Below are positions 24,538 to 34,807 of a stretch of 64,000 nucleotides of DNA, piece after piece. The position numbers and the translations under genes were made by a program. The DNA comes from Proteus columbae. Its GTDB lineage: Bacteria > Pseudomonadota > Gammaproteobacteria > Enterobacterales > Enterobacteriaceae. The stretch lies in the NCBI RefSeq assembly GCF_002777965.1, contig NZ_NGVR01000023.1, positions 248,001 through 312,000 on the forward strand, read 5' to 3'. Under the pieces are notes generated by a model that was not told where the DNA came from, did no database searches, and worked only from the letters and a program-made list of their open reading frames with translations. Within the stretch, counting starts at the first letter, position 1. Each line of letters starts with the position of its first letter.

Positions 24538-25587
24538 ATGATAGTTTCTAAACAGCAGTTACATCAATTAATAAAAAATAAATTACATCATGCAGGATTG
24601 AGTAAGTCTCATGCTGATACGGTGGCTGATGTCTTAGTCCATGCTGATGCCAAAGGTATTCATTCTCATGGTGCTGTGCGTGTAGAGTATTATGCAGAGC
24701 GGATCAGTAAAGGTGGTACAAATACGGCCCCTGATTTTACTTATATTGAAACGGGACCATGTAGCGCTGTATTTGATGGTGATAATGGTGCTGGGCATGT
24801 TGCAGCAAAAGATGCAATGGAACGCGCAATTAAAATGGCACAAGAGAAGGGAGTTGCCGTTGTTGGTGTAAGGCGAATTGGTCATAGTGGCGCGTTGTCT
24901 TACTTTGTTGAACAAGCATCACAAGCAGGAATGGTGGGTATTTCGCTGTGCCAATCTGATCCTATGGTTGTTCCTTTTGGTGGCTCAGAAGTCTATTACG
25001 GCACTAATCCTATCGCTTTTTCAGCTCCTGGCGTCGGTGATAAACATATTACGTTTGATATGGCGACAACCGTACAGGCATGGGGCAAGGTACTCGATGC
25101 GCGTTCGCGTCATGTCGATATTCCCGATACTTGGGCAGTCGATGAAAGTGGTAAACCTACGACGGATCCCTTTGCAGTAAAAGGGTTATTGCCTATTGCT
25201 GGGCCTAAAGGTTATGGCTTAATGATGATGGTTGATGTGTTGTCTGGGATCTTGCTTGGACTTCCTTTTGGTAAACATGTTAGTTCGATGTATCACGATT
25301 TAACGCAGGGGCGAGAACTAGGCCAATTACATATTGTTATTAATCCTGCTTTCTTTACTGATGCCACATTATTTAGAGAACATATCTCACAGGTTATGGG
25401 GGAGTTAAATACCATTAAGCCAGCTCCTCATGTAGAGAAAGTGCTTTATCCTGGTGAGAATAGTCAAATAGAAGAACAAAGAAGTGAAAAAGAAGGTATT
25501 GAAATTGTTGATGAAATTTATAACTATTTAATATCAGACGTACTTTACAATAAATCTTATGATAATAAAAACCCGTTTGCGGGTTAA
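24538..25587 (+). CDS. allD: Ureidoglycolate dehydrogenase (AllD-like)
   Basis: 349 residues, the same length as E. coli AllD, and clearly of the malate/L-lactate dehydrogenase-2 fold. Shared blocks include DAKGIHSHGAVRVEYYAERI, RRIGHSGALSYFV, LCQSDPMVVPFGGSEVYYGT, FDMATTVQAWGKVLDARSRH and GPKGYGLMMMVDVLSG. AllD oxidises ureidoglycolate to oxalurate with NAD in anaerobic allantoin use. No other allantoin gene is in the window, so it appears as an orphan. A different 2-hydroxyacid substrate is possible, but the near-continuous similarity to AllD favours this call. Confidence 0.85.
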   Translation: MIVSKQQLHQLIKNKLHHAGLSKSHADTVADVLVHADAKGIHSHGAVRVEYYAERISKGGTNTAPDFTYIETGPCSAVFDGDNGAGHVAAKDAMERAIKMAQEKGVAVVGVRRIGHSGALSYFVEQASQAGMVGISLCQSDPMVVPFGGSEVYYGTNPIAFSAPGVGDKHITFDMATTVQAWGKVLDARSRHVDIPDTWAVDESGKPTTDPFAVKGLLPIAGPKGYGLMMMVDVLSGILLGLPFGKHVSSMYHDLTQGRELGQLHIVINPAFFTDATLFREHISQVMGELNTIKPAPHVEKVLYPGENSQIEEQRSEKEGIEIVDEIYNYLISDVLYNKSYDNKNPFAG

Positions 25588-25642
25588 TGATAGAAGACGA
25601 TTGCCTTCGAGATAAAAATTAATCACATTTAGTTTAAGAAAA

Positions 25643-25677
25643 ACACCCCAAAGTTTGTGTTCAACTTTTGGGGTGCT
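25643..25677. terminator. Bidirectional terminator between allD and the convergent membrane gene
   Basis: CACCCCAAAGTT (25644-25655) pairs with AACTTTTGGGGTG (25663-25675) with one bulge. Confidence 0.75.
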
Positions 25678-25728
25678 GTTCAATTTACGCTCTACTGCTT
25701 TTTTATTTAAGTAAGTTAATGCTAAGAA

Positions 25729-26625
25729 TTAACTGACTAATTTACCAATATTAGATTCCGCGGTTTTATTAAGAGAAATGGTTCCATTTCCACCATTTCC
25801 GCCAATTCCACCATTATTTCCTTGGTTTCCTATATTATGGTGATAAAAAATATCACGATAAGAACCATACATTGCCGTATAGGAAAGAGGGATGGTAATA
25901 AGTAACCCTAAGCCAAATGGAATAACACTAATAGCAAGAATAAAGAACAGTAAAATAAAGAAGAAGAAACCACCTAATAGGTTTATTTTTACTGCCGCAA
26001 GGCTCGCTTTAACCGCAGGGAATGCTTTATAGCCGTTTACTAATACCAGCGCAGGAACAAACCAATAGGCTGCGGTACTTAACGCACCAAAAATAGCGAT
26101 AATAACAAAAAATAATGTAAATCCGGATGAATTATCCACCATCATTTCAGCAATAATCTCTTCAGGATAATCGCTATTGATAGCATAAAAAATATCCATC
26201 ATGGCGGCACTACTGACGACAAATGCAAGAATAAAGCCCACAAGTAAAATTAGGAAACTGATACCATATGCACCCATCAAGCTAAGATAACGCTTGTTAT
26301 AAAAACCAAAGAATAAAGTATCAACATCAATACGTTGAGTCTCATATTGTTGATGAGCAATTGCCACGACACCTGCGGCTAATACAGTAGTAACAAAAGG
26401 TGAGATAATTGGACCTATTAGCGGAATAAATCCAAGAATGGTTGATATAATAAGACTAACGATAAAGTAGATAATAATAACGCCTATCCACATCCAAAAA
26501 CGTTCTTTTATTAAATCCCATCCTAGTCCTAACCAACGCACTCCGCCTGAAGCTCCTCGTGCTTGAGGAATCGACGTAAATACCTCTTGTGGCTCTATTT
26601 GCGATGAATTGTTGTCTTGTTCCAT
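25729..26625 (-). CDS. BPSS1780-like integral membrane protein with Gly/Asn-rich tail
   Basis: 298 residues from the ATG giving MEQDNNSSQIEP; the frame stays open to 26703 but those residues look non-coding. The motif RGASGGVRWLGLGWDLIKERFWMW at the start of the domain is followed by about six hydrophobic segments, which resembles the BPSS1780 family of uncharacterised membrane proteins. The last 40 or so residues are hydrophilic with NQGNNGGIGGNGGNG. No function is known to me. It lies convergent to allD and downstream of pflA, with its own promoter region. Confidence 0.7.
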   Translation of the reverse strand: MEQDNNSSQIEPQEVFTSIPQARGASGGVRWLGLGWDLIKERFWMWIGVIIIYFIVSLIISTILGFIPLIGPIISPFVTTVLAAGVVAIAHQQYETQRIDVDTLFFGFYNKRYLSLMGAYGISFLILLVGFILAFVVSSAAMMDIFYAINSDYPEEIIAEMMVDNSSGFTLFFVIIAIFGALSTAAYWFVPALVLVNGYKAFPAVKASLAAVKINLLGGFFFFILLFFILAISVIPFGLGLLITIPLSYTAMYGSYRDIFYHHNIGNQGNNGGIGGNGGNGTISLNKTAESNIGKLVS

Positions 26626-26944
26626 TTCCTGTACCTTAATCCCAATATCTTTGTTTATAAATATAAGCCCTCTATAATATCTTTTTGTTTTGTTATTAAT
26701 CAACTGTATTGAAGCTAATATAGGTTAAGGATAATCTTATAAAGACATATTTAGATATGTTGATAAGTGTATTTCATATTTAATAATAAAAAACAAAATA
26801 AAAAATAGCGTAAAAATCATTAATCTCATGAAAAGTATATTAATTCTTAAAAAGCATTTTTAAGAATAGGGAGATATAAAATGAGAGAAATGAAGAAAAA
26901 TGAAAAATAGTGCTTTTTAGTATCAATATAATTTACTTTATAAA
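26626..26944. other. AT-rich intergenic region with a perfect 11-bp inverted repeat
   Basis: Upstream region of the minus-strand membrane protein gene. It holds ATTCTTAAAAA (26843-26853) and TTTTTAAGAAT (26857-26867) around GCA. No open frame or RNA gene is evident. Confidence 0.45.
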
Positions 26945-26974
26945 CAAAAAAGCAGCGCTTATAAAACCGCTGCT
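26945..26974 (-). terminator. Terminator of pflA
   Basis: AGCAGCG (26951-26957) and CGCTGCT (26968-26974) form the stem; the six A before it give a T-run on the minus strand. Confidence 0.85.
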
Positions 26975-27001
26975 TCTTAAATTAATATTAAGTAAAATAA
27001 C

Positions 27002-27742
27002 TTAATAGATAACTTTATGGCCGTAAGATTCAAGAATTGATTTTACATTTTCCATCGTCTCTTTTGACGGTGGATGAATACCATCTAATTTGTATTCTTC
27101 TCCTAAAGCTACCCATTTATGTTTTCCGAGTTCGTGGTAAGGAAGAAGTTCTACTTTTTCGATATTTTTCATATCTTTAATAAATTCGCCTAAACGATGA
27201 GCAGAATCATCATCATCAGACCAACCCGGTACAACAACATAACGAACCCATGTTTTTTGGCCTCGTTTTGCTAAATAACGTGCGAATTCAAGTGTACGCT
27301 GGTTTGATACACCAACCAGTTTCTGGTGGATCTCATCGTTGACTTGTTTTAGATCGAGCATCACTAAGTCAGTGGCATCCATTAATTCATCAATAACGGG
27401 ATCATAACGACGAACAAAGCCGTTAGTATCTAGGCAGGTATGGATATTTTCTTTCTGGCAAGCGCGGAACCAATCACGCACAAACTCTGCTTGCAAAATT
27501 GCTTCGCCACCTGAAGCAGTAACACCGCCGCCAGAAGCATTCATAAAATGACGATAGGTAACCGCCTCTTTCATTAGTTCATCAACTGTGACGATTTGCC
27601 CACCATGAGTATCCCATGTGTCACGGTTGTGACAATAGAGGCATCTCATTAGGCATCCTTGAAAGAAAACAATGAAACGTATTCCGGGACCGTCAACAGT
27701 ACCGCAGGATTCAAATGAGTGGATACGACCAAGTACGGACAT
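27002..27742 (-). CDS. pflA: Pyruvate formate-lyase activating enzyme
   Basis: 246-residue radical SAM enzyme with the cluster motif CxxxCxxC at C30, C34 and C37 in [16 protein letters not shown]. It generates the glycyl radical on PflB under anaerobic conditions, using S-adenosylmethionine and a 4Fe-4S cluster. It is downstream of pflB on the same strand, with a hairpin between them that would lower its expression relative to pflB. Confidence 0.97.
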   Translation of the reverse strand: MSVLGRIHSFESCGTVDGPGIRFIVFFQGCLMRCLYCHNRDTWDTHGGQIVTVDELMKEAVTYRHFMNASGGGVTASGGEAILQAEFVRDWFRACQKENIHTCLDTNGFVRRYDPVIDELMDATDLVMLDLKQVNDEIHQKLVGVSNQRTLEFARYLAKRGQKTWVRYVVVPGWSDDDDSAHRLGEFIKDMKNIEKVELLPYHELGKHKWVALGEEYKLDGIHPPSKETMENVKSILESYGHKVIY

Positions 27743-27770
27743 AACAGGGTTACTCCAAAACTGTCTAATA

Positions 27771-27796
27771 AAAAGGCCCCAAAGTAGGGGCCTTTA
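27771..27796 (-). terminator. Terminator/attenuator between pflB and pflA
   Basis: AAAGGCCCC and GGGGCCTTT form a GC-rich stem with a six-base loop; on the minus strand TTTTTATT follows. Confidence 0.85.
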
Positions 27797-27850
27797 TTCT
27801 AAGCGATTTTATCTACTTTCTCAGTAAATAAATGCATATAGTTATCTTTA

Positions 27851-30133
<2,283 letters not shown>

Positions 30134-30187
30134 GATACTTCTACCTTTTTACAATGGAACTTAAGAAATCAGTCATACCTGCGTGGA

Positions 30188-31042
30188 TTAATGTTTATCG
30201 CCACGCAGATGCATTAACCAGTATACCAAACCGACTAGGACTGCTCCGCCAATAATGTTACCGATAGTGACAGGTAATAAATTGTCAGCGAGGAAATTCG
30301 AAACTGTTAAATCCGAAAATTGTTCGGGTGATGCACCTACTTTAGTCCAGAATTCTGCGGGTGCAAAATTCTTAATAACAATACCTAAAGGGATAAGAAA
30401 CATGTTAGCGATACTGTGCTCAAAACCACTAGCAACGAACATACCGATAGGTAAAATTAATGCAAAGAGTTTATCAATTAGCGTGCGACCTGCATAGCTC
30501 ATCCAAACTGCAAGACAAACCATTAAGTTAGCTAAAATACCTAAACAAACCGCTTCAATAAAAGTGTGTTCAACTTTATGTTGTGCTGTTTGTAAGACAT
30601 TAAGCCCCCAAAGCCCATTCGCCGCCATATGCTGACCTGCGAACCACATTAAGGCGACAAAAAAGAGTGCGCCAACAAAGTTACCAAGATAGACATTTAT
30701 CCAGTTTGCAAACATTTTGCCCCAAGATATACGTCCGGTTGCTTTAGGAATAATAGTAAGAACAGTTGAGGTAAATAAGTCAGCGCCACAAACGACGACG
30801 AGCATTAACCCCAGAGAGAAGCAGATCCCACCGACTAACTTAGCCAGCCCAAATGGAACAGATGCGGTACCTGTAGTAGCAGTAATATAAAAAACAAAAG
30901 CAATTGATATAAACATACCCGCGGTAAATGCAGATAAGTAAGTCGTTGGAATATGTTTATTTGCTTTATAACAACATGCATCATCGGCAACTTTTGCCAT
31001 ATCAGCAGGTGATAATAAATTAAAAGGGCTGTCAGCTTTCAT
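30188..31042 (-). CDS. focA: FocA, formate channel
   Basis: 284 residues of the formate/nitrite transporter family with six membrane helices. It has the E. coli-like start MKADSPFNLLSPADMAKVA and the conserved FVASGFEHSIANMFLIP, whose His lines the pore. It is a pentameric inner-membrane channel that exports formate made by PflB, or imports it at low pH. It is the first gene of focA-pflB. The GAGAGTG before the ATG serves as ribosome site. Confidence 0.97.
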   Translation of the reverse strand: MKADSPFNLLSPADMAKVADDACCYKANKHIPTTYLSAFTAGMFISIAFVFYITATTGTASVPFGLAKLVGGICFSLGLMLVVVCGADLFTSTVLTIIPKATGRISWGKMFANWINVYLGNFVGALFFVALMWFAGQHMAANGLWGLNVLQTAQHKVEHTFIEAVCLGILANLMVCLAVWMSYAGRTLIDKLFALILPIGMFVASGFEHSIANMFLIPLGIVIKNFAPAEFWTKVGASPEQFSDLTVSNFLADNLLPVTIGNIIGGAVLVGLVYWLMHLRGDKH

Positions 31043-31069
31043 ACTAACACTCTCTTATATGTTGGAATA

Positions 31070-31075
31070 ATTATA
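31070..31075 (-). promoter_or_regulatory. Candidate -10 box of focA-pflB
   Basis: On the minus strand the sequence reads TATAAT, about 28 bases before the focA ATG. No good -35 is present, as expected of an activator-dependent promoter. Confidence 0.45.
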
Positions 31076-31113
31076 GCACGCAATAATAGTAGCAAAGGGG
31101 CTTACTTCTAAAA

Positions 31114-31127
31114 TTGATATGGATCAT
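31114..31127 (-). promoter_or_regulatory. FNR-like site upstream of focA
   Basis: The plus strand reads TTGATATGGATCAT, one mismatch from TTGAT-N4-ATCAA. Its centre is about 48 bases from the centre of the TATAAT above, closer to the class I than the class II FNR geometry. Anaerobic activation of focA-pflB by FNR is established in E. coli. Confidence 0.65.
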
Positions 31128-31533
31128 GGTCGCTCATTAGAATCCCGTTTTTAGTGCGTAAAAACCCGCTATTTTGGCTATAACCATTTGATTAATAAAA
31201 TAAAAAAATTTTTTAAAAATTATCAAAAAATTTTAGACTAGCTGGATAAATAAAGTAGAAAGTAAATATAAAGTATTATTTAAACCCCGTATGTTAAGAA
31301 TTAAAAATCAAATTTAACGCCTTATTTACTTTTGCTATAAATATAAACATTACTTTATTTGTGGTTAATCTTTAATGATTACTCCAGACATATATCCATT
31401 ATAAAAATAAGGTTTTTTAATTTTTGAGATCTGGTTAAACAAATAGCAATTTAAACTAAGTTTAAGTAAAATTCTTAGTGAAAAAATTCAATATGTATTT
31501 ATAGTGTCATATTAAATGCCTTAAATCGTCACT

Positions 31534-31594
31534 TTTGCCATATTTTGACAATTTTGTCAGATGGCAAATTTGTCATATTGACAAATCTGTCAAT
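31534..31594. repeat. Cluster of alternating TGACA/TGTCA inverted repeats
   Basis: Five pentamers alternate over 47 bases: TGACA at 31546 and 31579, TGTCA at 31555, 31571 and 31588. They form three overlapping palindromes: TGACA-ATTT-TGTCA, TTTGTCA-TAT-TGACAAA and ATTGACA-AATC-TGTCAAT. An outer pair TTTGCCAT (31534) and ATGGCAAA (31561) encloses the first. It lies about 500 bases upstream of focA, just past the ycaO terminator, in a 672-base gap (31043-31714) that is otherwise AT-rich and without genes. Confidence 0.75.
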
Positions 31595-31608
31595 ATTTTA
31601 TTTTTAGC

Positions 31609-31642
31609 AAAATAAAACACTCTACTTTTCAATAGAGTGTTT
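31609..31642 (-). terminator. Terminator of ycaO
   Basis: AAACACTCTA (31615-31624) and TAGAGTGTTT (31633-31642) form a perfect 10-bp stem; TTTTATTTT follows on the minus strand. Confidence 0.8.
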
Positions 31643-31714
31643 CAATTTAAATACGCGCTTATTATTCAGTTAAAATTAATTATTATTTAATAAATAACCT
31701 TAAACAAAATAGGC

Positions 31715-33472
31715 TTATTTAGTCGATTGACGTTTTGCTTTCTGTAATTTCTCATAGGCGGCAAGTAACGACTGATGAACAGGTAAATTAGCTAAGTCAG
31801 GATCAATCGTTTGTAATCCGTAAAATGCTTGTTTGCCTTGTATTGCGTTTAAGGCTGCTTGTAATGTTTTTTCGCCATACATACGAGAGAATGCGTGCAT
31901 ATATTGTTCTGATTCACGTTCAGTCTCTTGCTGTAATAATAAGAGATTGTGTAAACAGCGATAATAGTTTTGACGTTCTGGCGTAAATAAGGAAGCATTA
32001 AAATCTTGAGTCCATTCAACCCAAACGAGCGCTTGATCAAGATCACCCCCCGCAAGAGCTAACATTGATTTTAATTCACCTACACGTAAATGGCTCCAAC
32101 CATTATCTTTGCCCGGAGCAATACCAATCATCTCTCTGATACGTGTAAAGTCATCTAAACCATCTTCATCAAATTGACCAATAAGAGAAAGATACTCTTC
32201 TTGAGTGCCTTCACTTGTTGGTAGAGAAAGAATAGTGTCACGCCAATGTACACCCATAATGTTATTGGCTAATTGTAAATCTTCAGCAGGATAAATATCA
32301 GATAAGCCCGGTACTAAAATACGACAAGCGTAAACACCTAGGTGTGAGTAGTCCATGATATAGACTTCTGCATCGCACTGCTGGCAAAGTGACATTAAGG
32401 TGTAGAACTCTTCTTCTGTCGTACCACTGAAGTTCCAATCAACAAACGCGTAATCGGCATCTTTCTTAAATAAATCCCAACTAATTAAGCCGCTTGAATC
32501 AATAAAGTGTGTTTCAAGGTTAGTGTGATCACCCACTTCTTCATCATCAAAGCTTGGCGGATTAAAGACATCGAGATCTTTAAGGCTACGACCTTGCAAT
32601 AATTCAGTGACAGTACGCTCTAAAGCTACACCAAAATCAGGGTGAGCACCAAAAGAGGCAAAACAGGTGCCATTTTGTGGGTTAAATAACACGACACAAA
32701 TAACAGGGAATTGACCTCCTAAAGATGCATCAAAGCTAAAGATTGGGAAACCTTCTTGCTCTAACGTTTCAATCGCTTCAATAACAGCAGGGTAGCGAGC
32801 TAAAACTTCTTTAGGAATTTCAGGTAAGCTAATTCTTTCAGTGATAATACGATTTTTTACATAACGTTCAAAAACTTCAGAAAGCCCTTGAACTCGAGCT
32901 TCATTCTTTGTATTTCCTGCTGACATACCATTAGATGCATATAAATTAGCAATAATGTTTACAGGAATATAAACAGGTTTTTCATCAGATTGACGTACAA
33001 ATGGCAGAGCACAAATTCCGCGGTCATGATTACTTGATTGTAAATCAACTAGCTCACTACCACATAACTCACCTTCAGGATCATAAAATTCGCGTAAACG
33101 CGCATCTAATAAACCAGCGGGAACAGAATCATCTTCTGTTAGTGGGAACCATTTCTCACTTGGATAGTGAACAAATTCACCTTCTGCAATATCAGCACCT
33201 AACCAGAAATCAGAGAAGAAATAATTGGTTGAAAGACGTTCAAAGTATTCGCCTAGTGCAGAGGCTAATGCCGCCTTTTTGCTGGCGCCTTTACCGTTAG
33301 TAAAACATAAAGGACAATCTTTATCACGAATATGAACAGACCAAACGTTAGGAACAGGGTTTAACCATGAAGCTTCTTCAATGTTAAATCCTAAGTCGGT
33401 TAATTTTTGCTGAAAGCTAGCGATAGAATCTTCCAGAGCGGCATCTTTGCCAGGAATAAATGTTTGTGACAT
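31715..33472 (-). CDS. ycaO: YcaO, accessory factor of ribosomal protein S12 methylthiolation
   Basis: 585 residues from the ATG that yields MSQTFIPGKDAALEDSIASF, matching E. coli; the frame extends to 33541, and a second in-frame ATG lies at 33484. Neither has a strong ribosome site. The YcaO ATP-binding core (including NGKGASKKAALASALGEYFERLSTNYFF and GMSAGNTKNEARVQGLSEVFERYVK) is followed by a C-terminal TPR-like half. It is reported to assist RimO in modifying S12. It neighbours focA as in E. coli but has its own terminator. Confidence 0.94.
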   Translation of the reverse strand: MSQTFIPGKDAALEDSIASFQQKLTDLGFNIEEASWLNPVPNVWSVHIRDKDCPLCFTNGKGASKKAALASALGEYFERLSTNYFFSDFWLGADIAEGEFVHYPSEKWFPLTEDDSVPAGLLDARLREFYDPEGELCGSELVDLQSSNHDRGICALPFVRQSDEKPVYIPVNIIANLYASNGMSAGNTKNEARVQGLSEVFERYVKNRIITERISLPEIPKEVLARYPAVIEAIETLEQEGFPIFSFDASLGGQFPVICVVLFNPQNGTCFASFGAHPDFGVALERTVTELLQGRSLKDLDVFNPPSFDDEEVGDHTNLETHFIDSSGLISWDLFKKDADYAFVDWNFSGTTEEEFYTLMSLCQQCDAEVYIMDYSHLGVYACRILVPGLSDIYPAEDLQLANNIMGVHWRDTILSLPTSEGTQEEYLSLIGQFDEDGLDDFTRIREMIGIAPGKDNGWSHLRVGELKSMLALAGGDLDQALVWVEWTQDFNASLFTPERQNYYRCLHNLLLLQQETERESEQYMHAFSRMYGEKTLQAALNAIQGKQAFYGLQTIDPDLANLPVHQSLLAAYEKLQKAKRQSTK

Positions 33473-33700
33473 GGCAGGTTTCATCAATATTTTGCTGGTG
33501 ATAGTTAGGGGCACATGATACTGAAATCCCCTGTAATGCACTAACGATTTCTTATGAAGAAAAATAACTAACTATATAAAAAACTCATTATTTATTTGAT
33601 ATATGAGTTTTTTTAATAAATTCGTTTGATTTATCACGGAATTGGTAATTAAAAATCATCATAATTAGATTTATTTATTAATTCATAAGGGATCGAAAAA

Positions 33701-34738
33701 ATGATGAAGAAAACATTGCTTGCCAGTTTGTTAGCTGTAATCAGTGGTTCTGTTTTCGCTTTGCCTAATGTCACTATTCTTGCAACCGGCGGAACGATTG
33801 CAGGCGGTGGTGATTCAGCAACACAGTCTAGCTATACGGCAGGTAAATTAGGCATTGATGTATTGATCAATGCGGTGCCTGAAGCGAAACAAGTGGCTAA
33901 TTTAAAAGGTGAGCAAGTCGTTAATATCGGTTCTCAAGATATGAATGACCAAGTTTGGTTAAAACTCGCTAAAAAAATTAATGAAGATTGCGATAAAACT
34001 GACGGATTCGTGATAACACATGGTACCGATACCATGGAAGAAACAGCCTATTTTCTTGATTTAACAACTGCTTGTGAAAAACCAGTTGTGATGGTAGGCG
34101 CAATGCGTCCTGCTACAGCACTAGGTGCTGAAGGCCCTTTAAATCTTTTTAATGCCGTTGTGATTGCGAGTGATAAAGCTTCTGAAAACCGTGGCGTATT
34201 AGTCACAATGAATAATGCGGTTATCAGTGGTAAAGATGTTGTGAAAATGAATACTACTGAAGTACAAGCATTCCAGCCTGTTAACGCAGGGGCTCAAGGT
34301 TATGTGCATAACGGCAAGGTTCATTATTATACTGCGGCATTACCTCGTGCAGATAAAGCTGCATTTGATGTGAGTAAACTAACCGAACTGCCAAAAGTTG
34401 GTATTGTTTATAACTACTCCAATGCGTCTGATTTACCTGCAAAAGCCTTTATTGATAATGGCTACAAAGGTATTGTTAGTGCCGGTGTGGGTAATGGTAA
34501 CTTATATACTGATATTTTTGATACCTTAGCTGATGGTGCGAAAAAAGGTGTTGTAGTTGTGCGTGCAAGCCGTGTGCCTGTAGGATTTACCACCCAAAAT
34601 GGTGAAGTAGATGATGCAAAATATGGCTTTATTGCATCAGAGCGCTTAAACCCACAAAAAGCGAGAGTGTTATTACAGTTATCACTGACTGAAACTCAAG
34701 ATCCTGCAAAAATTCAAGAAAATTTTGAAAAGTATTAA
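33701..34738 (+). CDS. ansB: L-asparaginase II, periplasmic
   Basis: 345 residues with a signal peptide ending after A20 (SGSVFA, then LPNVTILATGGTIAGGG). Nucleophile T32 in the TGGT motif, and the second site HGTDTMEETAYFL, are intact. It is a high-affinity tetrameric enzyme that hydrolyses asparagine, and partly glutamine, to the acid and ammonia. In E. coli it is anaerobically induced through FNR and CRP, but I found no clear site here. The place between ycaO and serC differs from E. coli. Confidence 0.95.
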   Translation: MMKKTLLASLLAVISGSVFALPNVTILATGGTIAGGGDSATQSSYTAGKLGIDVLINAVPEAKQVANLKGEQVVNIGSQDMNDQVWLKLAKKINEDCDKTDGFVITHGTDTMEETAYFLDLTTACEKPVVMVGAMRPATALGAEGPLNLFNAVVIASDKASENRGVLVTMNNAVISGKDVVKMNTTEVQAFQPVNAGAQGYVHNGKVHYYTAALPRADKAAFDVSKLTELPKVGIVYNYSNASDLPAKAFIDNGYKGIVSAGVGNGNLYTDIFDTLADGAKKGVVVVRASRVPVGFTTQNGEVDDAKYGFIASERLNPQKARVLLQLSLTETQDPAKIQENFEKY

Positions 34739-34756
34739 GTTAAACTAGTCTAAACA

Positions 34757-34790
34757 ATAACAAGGCCTCATTCGTGAGGCTTTGTTATAT
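34757..34790. terminator. Bidirectional terminator after ansB with UUCG loop
   Basis: ATAACAAGGCCTCA and TGAGGCTTTGTTAT pair (one G-U) around TTCG, a very stable tetraloop. It lies between the convergent ansB and MFS genes. Confidence 0.85.
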
Positions 34791-34807
34791 TAAACATCAC
34801 ATCATAT

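Noticed and set aside
31849-32055. 68-codon minus-strand frame within ycaO
   Set aside because: It is an alternative frame of the ycaO gene with no independent start signal.
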